Below, one piece after another: positions 1-6,719 of a stretch of DNA of 12,696 bases. Every line of letters begins with the position of its first letter. Within the stretch, counting starts at the first letter, position 1. The DNA is from an uncultured Rhodoferax sp. (lineage in GTDB: Bacteria > Pseudomonadota > Gammaproteobacteria > Burkholderiales > Burkholderiaceae_C), in the NCBI GenBank assembly GCA_936943465.1, contig CAKZJN010000296.1:1-12696 (forward strand). The letters are read 5' to 3'. Position numbers and translations under genes: made by a program. The notes beneath the pieces are model-generated. The model was not told the DNA's origin and ran no database searches. It saw only the letters and a program-made list of their open reading frames with translations.

Positions 1-275
1 CCCGCGACCCGCGCGTTCAGGATCTGGTGCTCATCATGAGTGCAGTCAACCGGGTGGACACCACCGCCATGGAAGTGCTGACGGACTTGAATCGGGATTT
101 GTCAGAGCGGGGAATCCGGCTGCATCTGGCCGAGGTGAAAGGGCCGGTGCAAGACCGGCTGATGCAGTCTCCCCTGTGGTCGGGGCTGACTGGCCGGGTT
201 TACCTGTCGGTGCACAGCGCGTTTGAAGCGCTGGCCGCCGAAAAGATTGTGGAAACCGGCCTGTACGTGATTTAG
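1..275 (+). CDS. SulP-family anion permease, C-terminal STAS domain (5' end outside window)
   Basis: The reading frame is already open at the window edge (first full codon at base 3) and ends with TAG at 273-275, so only the last 90 residues of the protein are visible. They form a STAS domain. The opening DLVLIMSAVNRVDTTAMEVL is the typical beta strand and helix that follow the membrane part of SulP sulfate/bicarbonate transporters. It is followed by 'L..RGIRLHLAEVKGPVQDRL' and the terminal 'GRVYLSVHSAFEAL', both standard in the family. SulP proteins are inner-membrane transporters of sulfate, bicarbonate or related anions, and the STAS domain is cytoplasmic and regulatory. The GTG at 27 or ATG at 36 could in principle be starts, but homology upstream of them shows this is an internal part of a longer gene. 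The substrate cannot be deduced from this fragment. Confidence 0.85.
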   Translation, partial: RDPRVQDLVLIMSAVNRVDTTAMEVLTDLNRDLSERGIRLHLAEVKGPVQDRLMQSPLWSGLTGRVYLSVHSAFEALAAEKIVETGLYVI

Positions 276-484
276 GCCGCTTTGCGCAGAATCGCGTAGA
301 GCGAGTCCTTCAGCAGCAACTTTTCTTTCTTGAGCGCTTCGATCTGCTCGTGGGTGGCCGCCTCGATACGCGACTCCATGTTTTTGATCCGCTGGTCCAG
401 CGTGTTGTGCTGGTCAAACAAGCGTGCAAAGTGCTGGTCGCTGGATTTGAGTTGGGTGATGAGTTCGCGGTGTTCGGGAAACAT
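272..484 (-). CDS. YdcH/DUF465 family small coiled-coil protein
   Basis: This 70-residue protein has the typical length and pattern of the YdcH (DUF465) family. It opens with MFPEHRELITQLKSSDQHF, followed by the heptad-rich stretch 'LFDQHNTLDQRIKNMES', and closes with 'IEALKKEKLLLKDSLYAILRK'. The whole chain is predicted helical and probably forms an antiparallel coiled-coil hairpin in the cytoplasm. The molecular function of the family is not established. The start at 484 is supported by an AAAAGG-like ribosome site about nine bases upstream (near 494-500 on the + strand). The TAA stop overlaps the TAG stop of the convergent SulP gene by four bases, so the two genes share an end and no terminator fits between them. 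Family assignment is firm and role unknown. Confidence 0.85.
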   Translation of the reverse strand: MFPEHRELITQLKSSDQHFARLFDQHNTLDQRIKNMESRIEAATHEQIEALKKEKLLLKDSLYAILRKAA

Positions 485-577
485 GGTGGTACGCCTTTTT
501 TTGAAATGGTTGGATTGGCTGGGATGAGCCTACCATTTTTTGCCCCCGTCCTGCAACGCACGCTGGGCCCGTCCTGA

Positions 578-633
578 ACCTGTGATGCAGGTCAAAAGGA
601 CGGCGAATACCAGTGGCATCGCCGGGCTATAAA
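578..633 (+). promoter_or_regulatory. Candidate promoter and operator region of the hybrid kinase operon
   Basis: A TATAAA box at 628-633 lies 56 bases before the kinase start and is the best -10 candidate; no good -35 is seen at the expected distance. Upstream are two dyads. The first is ACCTG-TGATG-CAGGT at 578-592, which overlaps an imperfect FNR/Anr-like element (582-595; minus-strand reading TTGAC-CTGC-ATCAC). The second is CGGCGA-N12-TCGCCG at 601-606 and 619-624, directly before the -10. Such dyads are typical operator positions, but the regulator is not identified and the match to FNR is only partial. Confidence 0.35.
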
Positions 634-689
634 ACCTATGCTCCTGCAAAATTAACCCAAAAATACATGGTATCCGTGAGGGAGATCGC

Positions 690-3600
690 ATGGTGAACGG
701 TCAGGCCGATCGACTTGGTAACTGGCCGGTCGAGTTTCTGAGAAGCGTCTCAAAAAGCCTTATTGGCCTGAATTCACGGGCCCGGCAGGCGCGCGCGACT
801 TCCGGCATAGGCATTGCCGTGGGCTTGGTCTTTTCCCTGTTTAACCTGCTGACCCCGGGCATGGCTCCGCTGGGTCTGACCGAGTTGGCGGCGGTGGTTT
901 TCATGCTGCTGCCGGCCGCGCTGATTTGCTCGCACCCGCGCGGTGTGGGTGTCGCCGAAGGGCTCATTACTGCAGCGACGGTCACTATTTTGGGGGCCCT
1001 GATTCACTTTGGCGGCTTGCAGGGCACCGGTCTTTTTTGGGCCTATCTGGCGCCCTTTCTGGCGTTTTTTCTTAAGGGGCAACAGCGGGGGTGGCGCTAT
1101 AGCCTGACCTTTCTGGCGGGTGTTGCGGTGTACCTGGTGTTGGTGCACGACCACCTTACCCTGGCCTATCGCTACACGGTCGAGGTCAAGACCCAGTTCC
1201 TGATGTCACTGGTCTTTTACACGGTCATTGCGGCGGCTTTCAACCGATTGCGCGATCACTATGAAAAGGAACTGCAGCAAAACCTGGAAGATTTGACAGC
1301 GGCGCAAATGACCTCCGAACTCGCCTTTGGCGAGGCCGAGCTGGCGCTGGCGCAGGCACGGGCTTCGCACGAACGGGTTGAGCAAATTCTCTGGAGCGCC
1401 AACCTGGGTACCTGGGAATTTGACGTGCAGACCCGTGAGGTGGTCTTTAACGAACGCTGTGCCGAAATGCTGGGCCGCACGCTGGCGGAAATTGGTGGCG
1501 CCAGCCTGCGCTACTGGTTGGCCTTGGAGCACCCCGGAGATGCCGCCCAGATGCGTGAGGCCATGCAGCGCTGCATTGACGGTGACAGCACGACTTACGC
1601 GCACGAAGGGCGCATGCTGCACAAGAACGGTGAGTGGATCTGGATGCTGGATCGCGGCCGTGTGGCCGAGCGTGATGCAGAAGGCAAGCCCTTGCGCTTT
1701 ATGGGAACGCGGCAAGACATTACCGCCCTCAAGAGCGCCGATGAGCGGCAGTTGCTCGCCGTGCTGGAAGCCTCGCCCGATGCCATGCTGCTGGTGGCAG
1801 CGGACGGTGGAATCCGCTTTGCCAATTCGGTGGCCCACAGCATGTTTGGCTATAGCCCGGAGGAACTCGCACGCATGAATGTGGACGCTCTGGTGCCCCC
1901 GGGCCGTCAGCAGGGTCATGCTGCGCAACGCGACCTGTTTGTCGGCAACGCAGTCGCCCGCCCGATGACAGCCAACCGCCGCATCAGTTGCGCGCACCGT
2001 GATGGACACGAATTTCCGGTGGAGGTGGGTTTGAGCCCGTTCACCCTGCACGGCGAACGCATGGTGATTGCCGCGATTGCCGACATCACGGAACGCGTGG
2101 CCAATCAGAAGCAGTTGATGGAAAACGAGGTGAAGCTGCGCAAGGCCCAGGAAATGGCCGGCTTTGGCAGCTACATGACGGACCTGAAAACGGGTCAGTG
2201 GGAAAGCAGCGCGCAGCTCGACGCCATCTTCGGTTTGACGCCCGACTTTGTCTACGACATCGCAAACTGGAACCTGGTCGTTGACGAAGAGTTCCGGCGC
2301 CCCTCGCTGGAACATTACCGCGACGTGGCCGCCGGGCGTTGCGACTTCCGCATGGACTACCGCATCACCCGACCTTGCGACGGCCAAAAGCGCTGGGTGG
2401 CGGCCAACGGCGAATTGGAGCGCGATGCACAAGGCAACGCACTCCGCCTGATCGGCACCATTCAGGACATCACCGAGCGCAAACAGGCCGAGGCCCGTTT
2501 GATGGAACTCAATGAGAGCCTGGAGACCCGTGTGCAGGAACGCACCAACGAACTCGGGCTGGCATTGGAGCGCGCCGAGGTTGCCAAGCGTTCGCGCGGC
2601 GATTTCCTGTCCAACATGAGCCATGAAATCCGGACCCCGATGAATGCGGTCATGGGCATGGTCTATCTGGCGCTGCAGTCCAATCCTTCGGCGCAACAGC
2701 GCGACTACCTGGAAAAAATACAAACGGCCGGCTCGCATCTGGTGGGCCTGATCAGCGACATCCTGGATTTTTCCAAGATCGATGCCGGCAAACTGGCGCT
2801 GGAAGTGGGGGACTTTGACCTGCACCGGGTGCTCAGCAACGTGCTGCAACTCACCGAAGGGCGCGCGCGCGAGAAAGGGCTGCAACTCAGCCAGCAAATT
2901 GCACCGGAGGTGCCTCAAAACCTGCGCGGTGATTCCTTGCGTCTGGGCCAGATCATCATCAACTATGTGAACAACGCGATCAAGTTCACCGAGCACGGCG
3001 TGGTCACCCTGCGGGTTTCGCAGCGGGAGGTGGATGCGTCGGGTGCGCGCTTGTTGCGCTTTGAAGTGCAGGACACCGGCATCGGGGTTACGGATGCGCA
3101 GCGGCAGCGTCTGTTTCAGTCGTTTGAGCAGGCCGATAACTCCATCTCACGCAAATACGGCGGCACCGGCCTCGGCCTTGCCATCTGCAAGCAACTCGCG
3201 CAACTGATGGGGGGAGAAGTGGGGCTTGACAGCGTGCCGGGCGCGGGCAGCACCTTCTGGTTCACCGCGCGCCTGGGTGATGCTTCCGAGGCCTTTGCGA
3301 CCCTCGCGGCCGCAGAAGCCAGTCAGCACAGTGGCGACGAATTACGGGGCACGCACATGTTGGTGGTGGATGACAGTGCGTTCAATCTGGAAGTGGCCAA
3401 AGGCATGCTCGAAGCCCTGGGCGTGCACGTGATGCTGGCCAACGACGGGGCACAAGCGGTACAACTGGTTCAGGAAGGGCGCTTTGACTGCGTGCTGATG
3501 GACATGCGCATGCCGGTGATGGATGGCTTGCAGGCCACACGCCTGATCCGCGGCAACGCCGATACCTCTAGGCTGCCCGTAGTGGGCCTGACCGCCAATG

Positions 3601-4118
3601 CCAGCAGCGAGGACCATGCGCTGTGCATCGAGGCCGGCATGCTTGCCGTGGTCACCAAGCCGATCAACCCGCCACTTTTGTTTGCCACTCTGGCCAAGGT
3701 GTTGGCCGGAACGCGGGACGCCGCTTCTGCGTTACCCGCCTCGGATGGGCCGGCGTGCGCAGGTCCTGAGGCGACGGGGCCCACGCCTTTGTGGGACGCT
3801 CAGGCCTTGACGCGCACCATGGGCAATTTCCCGGCCATCCACAAACGTCTGCTGGCCCACTTTAGGCTTGACTCCGAAAGCTATCGGGAGCAAATCGCGC
3901 TGGCGGTCGACCAGTCCCGCTTCGCGGATGCTGCCGAAGTGGCCCACAAGTTCAAGTCCTCCGCCAGAACCGTGGGTGCCATGCGACTCGGAGACCTCTG
4001 CGAGTTTCTCGAAAAAGCAGGCCTTAGCGGTGACCACCACGTGTGCCGGACGCTCAATGCGCGACTGCCGCAGGAACTGCAAGACGTGTCCATATTCCTC
4101 GGCCCCGCAGAGACATAA
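690..4118 (+). CDS. Unorthodox hybrid sensor histidine kinase: 6 TM, PAS x3, HisKA, HATPase, REC, HPt
   Basis: This 1,142-residue membrane sensor kinase carries the first three phosphotransfer steps of a relay in one chain. Six hydrophobic segments lie between residues 38 and 185, forming a MASE-like but unassigned sensor module. Three PAS/PAC units follow at about 230-350, 353-470 and 485-602; each ends in a PAC-type 'QDIT'/'ADITER' signature, and the last is followed by a coiled coil (605-640). HisKA has the phospho-acceptor H645 in SHEIRTPMN. The ATPase has an N box (N758-K765), DTGIG (D795-G799) and GGTGLGLAI (from G824). The receiver has D894/D895, phospho-acceptor D938 in LMDMRMPVMDG and K990. 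The C-terminal HPt domain has H1086 in HKFKSSARTVGA. All catalytic residues are present, so it should be active. The ATG at 690 is preceded by GAGGGAG (678-684). A PAS ligand cannot be predicted, and no DNA-binding output is present. The next gene is a lone receiver 25 bases downstream and is the obvious final acceptor. Confidence 0.95.
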   Translation: MVNGQADRLGNWPVEFLRSVSKSLIGLNSRARQARATSGIGIAVGLVFSLFNLLTPGMAPLGLTELAAVVFMLLPAALICSHPRGVGVAEGLITAATVTILGALIHFGGLQGTGLFWAYLAPFLAFFLKGQQRGWRYSLTFLAGVAVYLVLVHDHLTLAYRYTVEVKTQFLMSLVFYTVIAAAFNRLRDHYEKELQQNLEDLTAAQMTSELAFGEAELALAQARASHERVEQILWSANLGTWEFDVQTREVVFNERCAEMLGRTLAEIGGASLRYWLALEHPGDAAQMREAMQRCIDGDSTTYAHEGRMLHKNGEWIWMLDRGRVAERDAEGKPLRFMGTRQDITALKSADERQLLAVLEASPDAMLLVAADGGIRFANSVAHSMFGYSPEELARMNVDALVPPGRQQGHAAQRDLFVGNAVARPMTANRRISCAHRDGHEFPVEVGLSPFTLHGERMVIAAIADITERVANQKQLMENEVKLRKAQEMAGFGSYMTDLKTGQWESSAQLDAIFGLTPDFVYDIANWNLVVDEEFRRPSLEHYRDVAAGRCDFRMDYRITRPCDGQKRWVAANGELERDAQGNALRLIGTIQDITERKQAEARLMELNESLETRVQERTNELGLALERAEVAKRSRGDFLSNMSHEIRTPMNAVMGMVYLALQSNPSAQQRDYLEKIQTAGSHLVGLISDILDFSKIDAGKLALEVGDFDLHRVLSNVLQLTEGRAREKGLQLSQQIAPEVPQNLRGDSLRLGQIIINYVNNAIKFTEHGVVTLRVSQREVDASGARLLRFEVQDTGIGVTDAQRQRLFQSFEQADNSISRKYGGTGLGLAICKQLAQLMGGEVGLDSVPGAGSTFWFTARLGDASEAFATLAAAEASQHSGDELRGTHMLVVDDSAFNLEVAKGMLEALGVHVMLANDGAQAVQLVQEGRFDCVLMDMRMPVMDGLQATRLIRGNADTSRLPVVGLTANASSEDHALCIEAGMLAVVTKPINPPLLFATLAKVLAGTRDAASALPASDGPACAGPEATGPTPLWDAQALTRTMGNFPAIHKRLLAHFRLDSESYREQIALAVDQSRFADAAEVAHKFKSSARTVGAMRLGDLCEFLEKAGLSGDHHVCRTLNARLPQELQDVSIFLGPAET

Positions 4119-4143
4119 TGCTGTGCAGATCAAGGAAAAAAAC

Positions 4144-4563
4144 ATGACACAGGTAGCCAACACTCAACCGTCCCCCACCGTGCTGGTGGTGGATGACGAC
4201 GACTTCTTTCACGTGGTGATGGGTGAACTGCTGGCCGTTCTGGGCGTGACCCAGGTGCTTTCGGCCAGGAATGGCCACGCCGGGCTCAGGATGCTCAAGA
4301 CGCACGCCGGGCCAATTGATTTCCTGCTCTGTGATGTGTTCATGCCCGACATGGACGGCATTGAATTTCTCAACAACCTGTCTGAAATGAAATACCAGGG
4401 CGGCATCATGGTGGCCAGCGGGGTCGATATGGAAATTCTGGACCTGGCCCGCACCATTGCGAAAGCCAATGGCCTGCGTCTGACGGGTGCCTTCAGCAAG
4501 CCAATCGCTTTGGGCCAACTGGCCGAGGCGATGGGCTTGCCGGTGCCCGAAGGCAAGGCGTAG
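4144..4563 (+). CDS. Stand-alone receiver-domain response regulator
   Basis: This 139-residue protein consists of a single CheY-like receiver domain. The acidic pocket is D17-D20 in VLVVDDDDFF, the phospho-acceptor is D64 in LLCDVFMPDMDG, the conserved Ser/Thr position is S92 in ASG, and the conserved lysine is K119 in FSKPI. There is no output domain. The section after S92 ('ILDLARTIAKANGLRLTGAFSKPI') resembles receivers that in other proteins are linked to EAL phosphodiesterase domains, but no EAL follows here. The frame is open upstream to 3868, inside the kinase gene. The ATG at 4144 is chosen because AAGGA at 4132-4136 sits seven bases before it and because the receiver fold begins just after it. 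It is probably co-transcribed with the kinase and is likely to receive phosphate from its HPt domain. The downstream target is unknown. Confidence 0.9.
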   Translation: MTQVANTQPSPTVLVVDDDDFFHVVMGELLAVLGVTQVLSARNGHAGLRMLKTHAGPIDFLLCDVFMPDMDGIEFLNNLSEMKYQGGIMVASGVDMEILDLARTIAKANGLRLTGAFSKPIALGQLAEAMGLPVPEGKA

Positions 4564-4582
4564 CGGGGCACTGGGCCCCGCT
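4562..4582. terminator. Hairpin between convergent genes, probable bidirectional terminator
   Basis: AGCGGGGC at 4562-4569 pairs perfectly with GCCCCGCT at 4575-4582 around a five-base loop. It begins within the stop codon of the receiver gene and lies 28 bases past the stop of the convergent PsiF-like gene. The stem is strong, but neither side has a clear run of T, so factor-independent termination is likely weak or assisted. Confidence 0.5.
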
Positions 4583-4610
4583 TACATTGCGCTGCTAGCG
4601 TTGGTGGCGC

Positions 4611-4808
4611 TTAGCCCTTCATGCACTTAATGACGTAGTTGCGCGCTTCCTCGCCGCCCAGGTTCTGGTCGGCCGCTTCCTTCTTGCAAATGCGTGCGCG
4701 CTGGTCTTTGGTGCGATGGACCTGATCGGTTGCGGCAGCCGTTTGTGCCAGGCAGAAACTGCTCGACAACAACAGGGTGACAGTGGCTGCAATCATTTTC
4801 TTCATCAT
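4611..4808 (-). CDS. PsiF-repeat-like small secreted protein
   Basis: This 65-residue protein begins with a signal peptide (MMKK, then a hydrophobic core to about residue 18) with probable cleavage after A21 (FCLA^QTA). The mature part of about 44 residues carries one PsiF-type repeat, 'RTKDQRARICKKEAADQNLGGEEARNYVIKCMKG' in two halves, with two cysteines (C41 and C62) that could form a disulfide. E. coli PsiF is longer, with two such repeats, and is induced by phosphate starvation; the biochemical role of the family is unknown. The start is well supported: AAGGAGT (minus strand, 4815-4821) stands six bases before the first ATG (4808), and a second ATG follows at once at 4805. It lies 63 bases after the cytochrome fusion gene in the same direction, so it could be the last gene of the oxidase operon or have its own promoter. 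The family match is by pattern, not search. Confidence 0.75.
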   Translation of the reverse strand: MMKKMIAATVTLLLSSSFCLAQTAAATDQVHRTKDQRARICKKEAADQNLGGEEARNYVIKCMKG

Positions 4809-4843
4809 GGTTCTACTCCTTGCGTTGGTTTGAATAATGGGGG

Positions 4844-4857
4844 CCGAAGCCCTTCGG
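4844..4857 (-). terminator. Small GC-rich hairpin between cytochrome fusion gene and psiF-like gene
   Basis: CCGAAG at 4844-4849 and CTTCGG at 4852-4857 form a perfect short palindrome 15 to 28 bases after the stop of the cytochrome gene. No T run follows on the minus strand, so it may be a weak terminator or an mRNA 3' stabiliser rather than a full transcription stop. Confidence 0.3.
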
Positions 4858-4871
4858 TTGACAGATATTTC

Positions 4872-6644
4872 TTAAGGCACAAGCCATTCCGGCTCGCCGG
4901 TAACACCCGGCGCATCCGGGTTCAGTCGCATCAGGTAAGCCCCTTTGGAGGCAAACCGCTGCCCTTGTGCCAGGTTCAGGCGCGGGTACACCGTGGTTCC
5001 GCCCCGCACCCGCATTTCTTCGAGGTGGGCCAATTGGGCTTTGGTGGTGGCCTCCATGGTGGCTTTCTCTGCCGGGGTCGCCTGCGTGTGGGACTGCGGG
5101 CGCTTGTTCATGGGGCCCATCATCATGGCCTGAATTTCTTCCTGCACCTGCATCGCCTCGTAGCCGGTCAAGGTCGCTTCGGCGCGTTCAATCAGGTAGT
5201 CGGTGTGCAGGTTGTTCAGCATGCCGCGCACGGTGGCCTGCAGTGACACTGCAGCGAAGTACGCCTCGGACTGCAGGCGCAAATCGACGCGTGGCACTTG
5301 GCTGCCGGTAAGCCAGGCATCGAGCCTTTCCACATTGGCGGTACGCAGGCGCGGCACCTCCAGCGGTTGCACCAAGCGTGCATTGCGGCGCAGCGCAGGC
5401 GGCAGGACAAGCTGTTCGCTACCGCCCGTGGTGGCAGAAATCAGCACCTGTGCCGGTGTGGCGGGCAGTTCGCTTAGCGCAGCAAAATCGGCTTCACGCA
5501 GCCACAGCACGACCGTATCGCGCTCGGTCAAACCGCTCAGGGCTGCCTTGAGTGCGCCGGCACCGTCCGTGATGGACACATCCGCCACGCCCGTCGTGCG
5601 ACCCGCAGAAAGCGCCTTGCGCAGCGCCTGGGCGCCGCCCTGGGCTACCGCATTGGGTGCTGTAATTTGCACGACACGGCCCGTGCTGGTTTGCAGCGAG
5701 CGGGCCATGACCTGCGCCTCCAGCGCTACGCCGGCAGAAAAGTACAGGCTGAAATTGCCTTGCGCGGCGTTCTCGGGTACCAGGTCCAGGCTGGGGAACC
5801 AGCAGGCCACGCGGCTGGACTCGCAAAAGTCCTGAACCGGCTGCCAGTTGTCCAAAGCAAGCCCCGATAGGATGGCAAACACCGGTTTTTCCCGCTGGCG
5901 CTGTGCCAGTTGCTCGGCCCAGGTGGTGCTCGGGCCGTTCAGTTCCCAGATGTCCAGAGACCATTTGCGGCGTGAGTGATGGCGGCGCTCCTGCACGTCA
6001 ATCAGCTTTTGCCGCTTGCCCCAACGGACATTGAGGTTCATTTGCTTGACGGCGGTGGTCAGCGTATCTATCACCGCCTTGCGCCGTTCCGGGGAAACAC
6101 CCGGAGCAATCACGGTCGCCATGCGGATGGTGTCGGCATCCACGCCGGGCGACATGGTGACGGACAGCGTCTTGAGGTAAGCCTCCAGCGCCGTAACGTG
6201 CTCGTTCGCCAGCATATAGCGCGGCATCAACGGATGCATGGCCGCACCACTGACGAGCACGCCATCGCGTACTGCCGCCTTGAAGCTGGCGCTGTCATAC
6301 GGCGCGTGCAGGGCAGACATGGTTCGGGTGACGCTGTTGTCCATGCGCACATGCACCGGCTCACCCTCCCTAAACAGGGCGCGGCCGGTAATCGGGGGAA
6401 TACCTACATTCCCTTCCACCTGACCCAGCCCACTTCCGCGGTGGCAGTTGACGCAGGCAGCGGCTTGTCCGGTAACGGTTTCGCTGTTGGAGCGCAGGGC
6501 CTTGATCGGACTTCCATCCGGTAACGCACCTGTCAGGTAGATGCTGCGGCCTATTGCGACATCCTTGTCGGGTGTCATTTGTGCAAAAGCCGACCCGGCG
6601 ATTAGCCAGGCCAGCAAATGCATACGTTTCAATGTCGAGTTCAT
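4872..6644 (-). CDS. Secreted c-type cytochrome fused to a periplasmic-binding-protein-like domain (possible mofC-type partner)
   Basis: The protein has 590 residues when started at the ATG at 6644. This start gives a clean signal peptide (MNSTLKRMHLLAWLIAGSAFA, cleaved before QMTPD), with a weak AGG ribosome site upstream. The longer open frame to 6701 would put 19 unlikely residues before it and run through a hairpin. Residues 25-155 are a class I cytochrome c: the heme site CVNCH (C64, C67, H68) is followed by 'GIPPITGRALF', and the likely axial Met is M140 in PLMPRY. Residues about 160-590 resemble ABC-type extracellular ligand-binding proteins ('IRMATVIAPGVSPERRKAVIDTL', then the closing 'YPRLNLAQGQRFASKGAYL'). 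No transporter genes are nearby, so this domain may be a sensor or docking module. Its place directly after a MofA-like oxidase recalls the Leptothrix mof operon, where a heme-motif protein (MofC) is reported downstream; equivalence is inferred. Confidence 0.85.
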   Translation of the reverse strand: MNSTLKRMHLLAWLIAGSAFAQMTPDKDVAIGRSIYLTGALPDGSPIKALRSNSETVTGQAAACVNCHRGSGLGQVEGNVGIPPITGRALFREGEPVHVRMDNSVTRTMSALHAPYDSASFKAAVRDGVLVSGAAMHPLMPRYMLANEHVTALEAYLKTLSVTMSPGVDADTIRMATVIAPGVSPERRKAVIDTLTTAVKQMNLNVRWGKRQKLIDVQERRHHSRRKWSLDIWELNGPSTTWAEQLAQRQREKPVFAILSGLALDNWQPVQDFCESSRVACWFPSLDLVPENAAQGNFSLYFSAGVALEAQVMARSLQTSTGRVVQITAPNAVAQGGAQALRKALSAGRTTGVADVSITDGAGALKAALSGLTERDTVVLWLREADFAALSELPATPAQVLISATTGGSEQLVLPPALRRNARLVQPLEVPRLRTANVERLDAWLTGSQVPRVDLRLQSEAYFAAVSLQATVRGMLNNLHTDYLIERAEATLTGYEAMQVQEEIQAMMMGPMNKRPQSHTQATPAEKATMEATTKAQLAHLEEMRVRGGTTVYPRLNLAQGQRFASKGAYLMRLNPDAPGVTGEPEWLVP

Positions 6645-6651
6645 GATGAAC
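6639..6651 (-). promoter_or_regulatory. Palindrome over the cytochrome start codon
   Basis: GTTCAT-G-ATGAAC is a perfect 6+1+6 palindrome whose minus-strand reading includes the ATG at 6644. It could hinder ribosome loading or be chance. The ribosome site (AGG) of this gene is weak, so translation may be limited here. Confidence 0.2.
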
Positions 6652-6682
6652 CTGTATGCGCTAGCGCAAGGTAGTTGCACAC

Positions 6683-6710
6683 CACCGCCCCGTGCAGGCA
6701 CGGGGCGGTG
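6683..6710 (-). promoter_or_regulatory. Perfect 12-bp intercistronic hairpin between oxidase and cytochrome genes
   Basis: CACCGCCCCGTG at 6683-6694 and CACGGGGCGGTG at 6699-6710 form a perfect 12-bp, GC-rich stem with a four-base loop, starting 10 bases after the oxidase stop. On the minus strand it is followed by GTGCAACTACC, with no T run, so it is not a classic intrinsic terminator. It is better explained as an attenuator, an RNA-processing site or a 3' stabiliser that sets different transcript levels for oxidase and cytochrome. Confidence 0.6.
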
Positions 6711-6719
6711 AGAGTCAAC

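Noticed and set aside
1206..2996. A 596-codon open frame on the - strand, antisense to the kinase
   Set aside because: The + strand frame encodes intact PAS, HisKA and ATPase motifs. The antisense frame has no recognisable domain or ribosome site.
3868..4563. A longer receiver protein starting at 3868
   Set aside because: The extra 92 residues are out-of-frame translation of the kinase HPt region. The receiver fold and a good ribosome site both support the start at 4144.
4858..4863. TTGACA, an exact -35 hexamer on the + strand
   Set aside because: It points into the 3' end of the minus-strand cytochrome gene, no matching -10 serves a + strand gene, and no gene lies downstream in that direction.
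4716..6524. Several + strand open frames opposite the cytochrome fusion gene
   Set aside because: They overlap a gene with a signal peptide, heme motif and conserved C-terminus. Their products look like random GC-rich translation.
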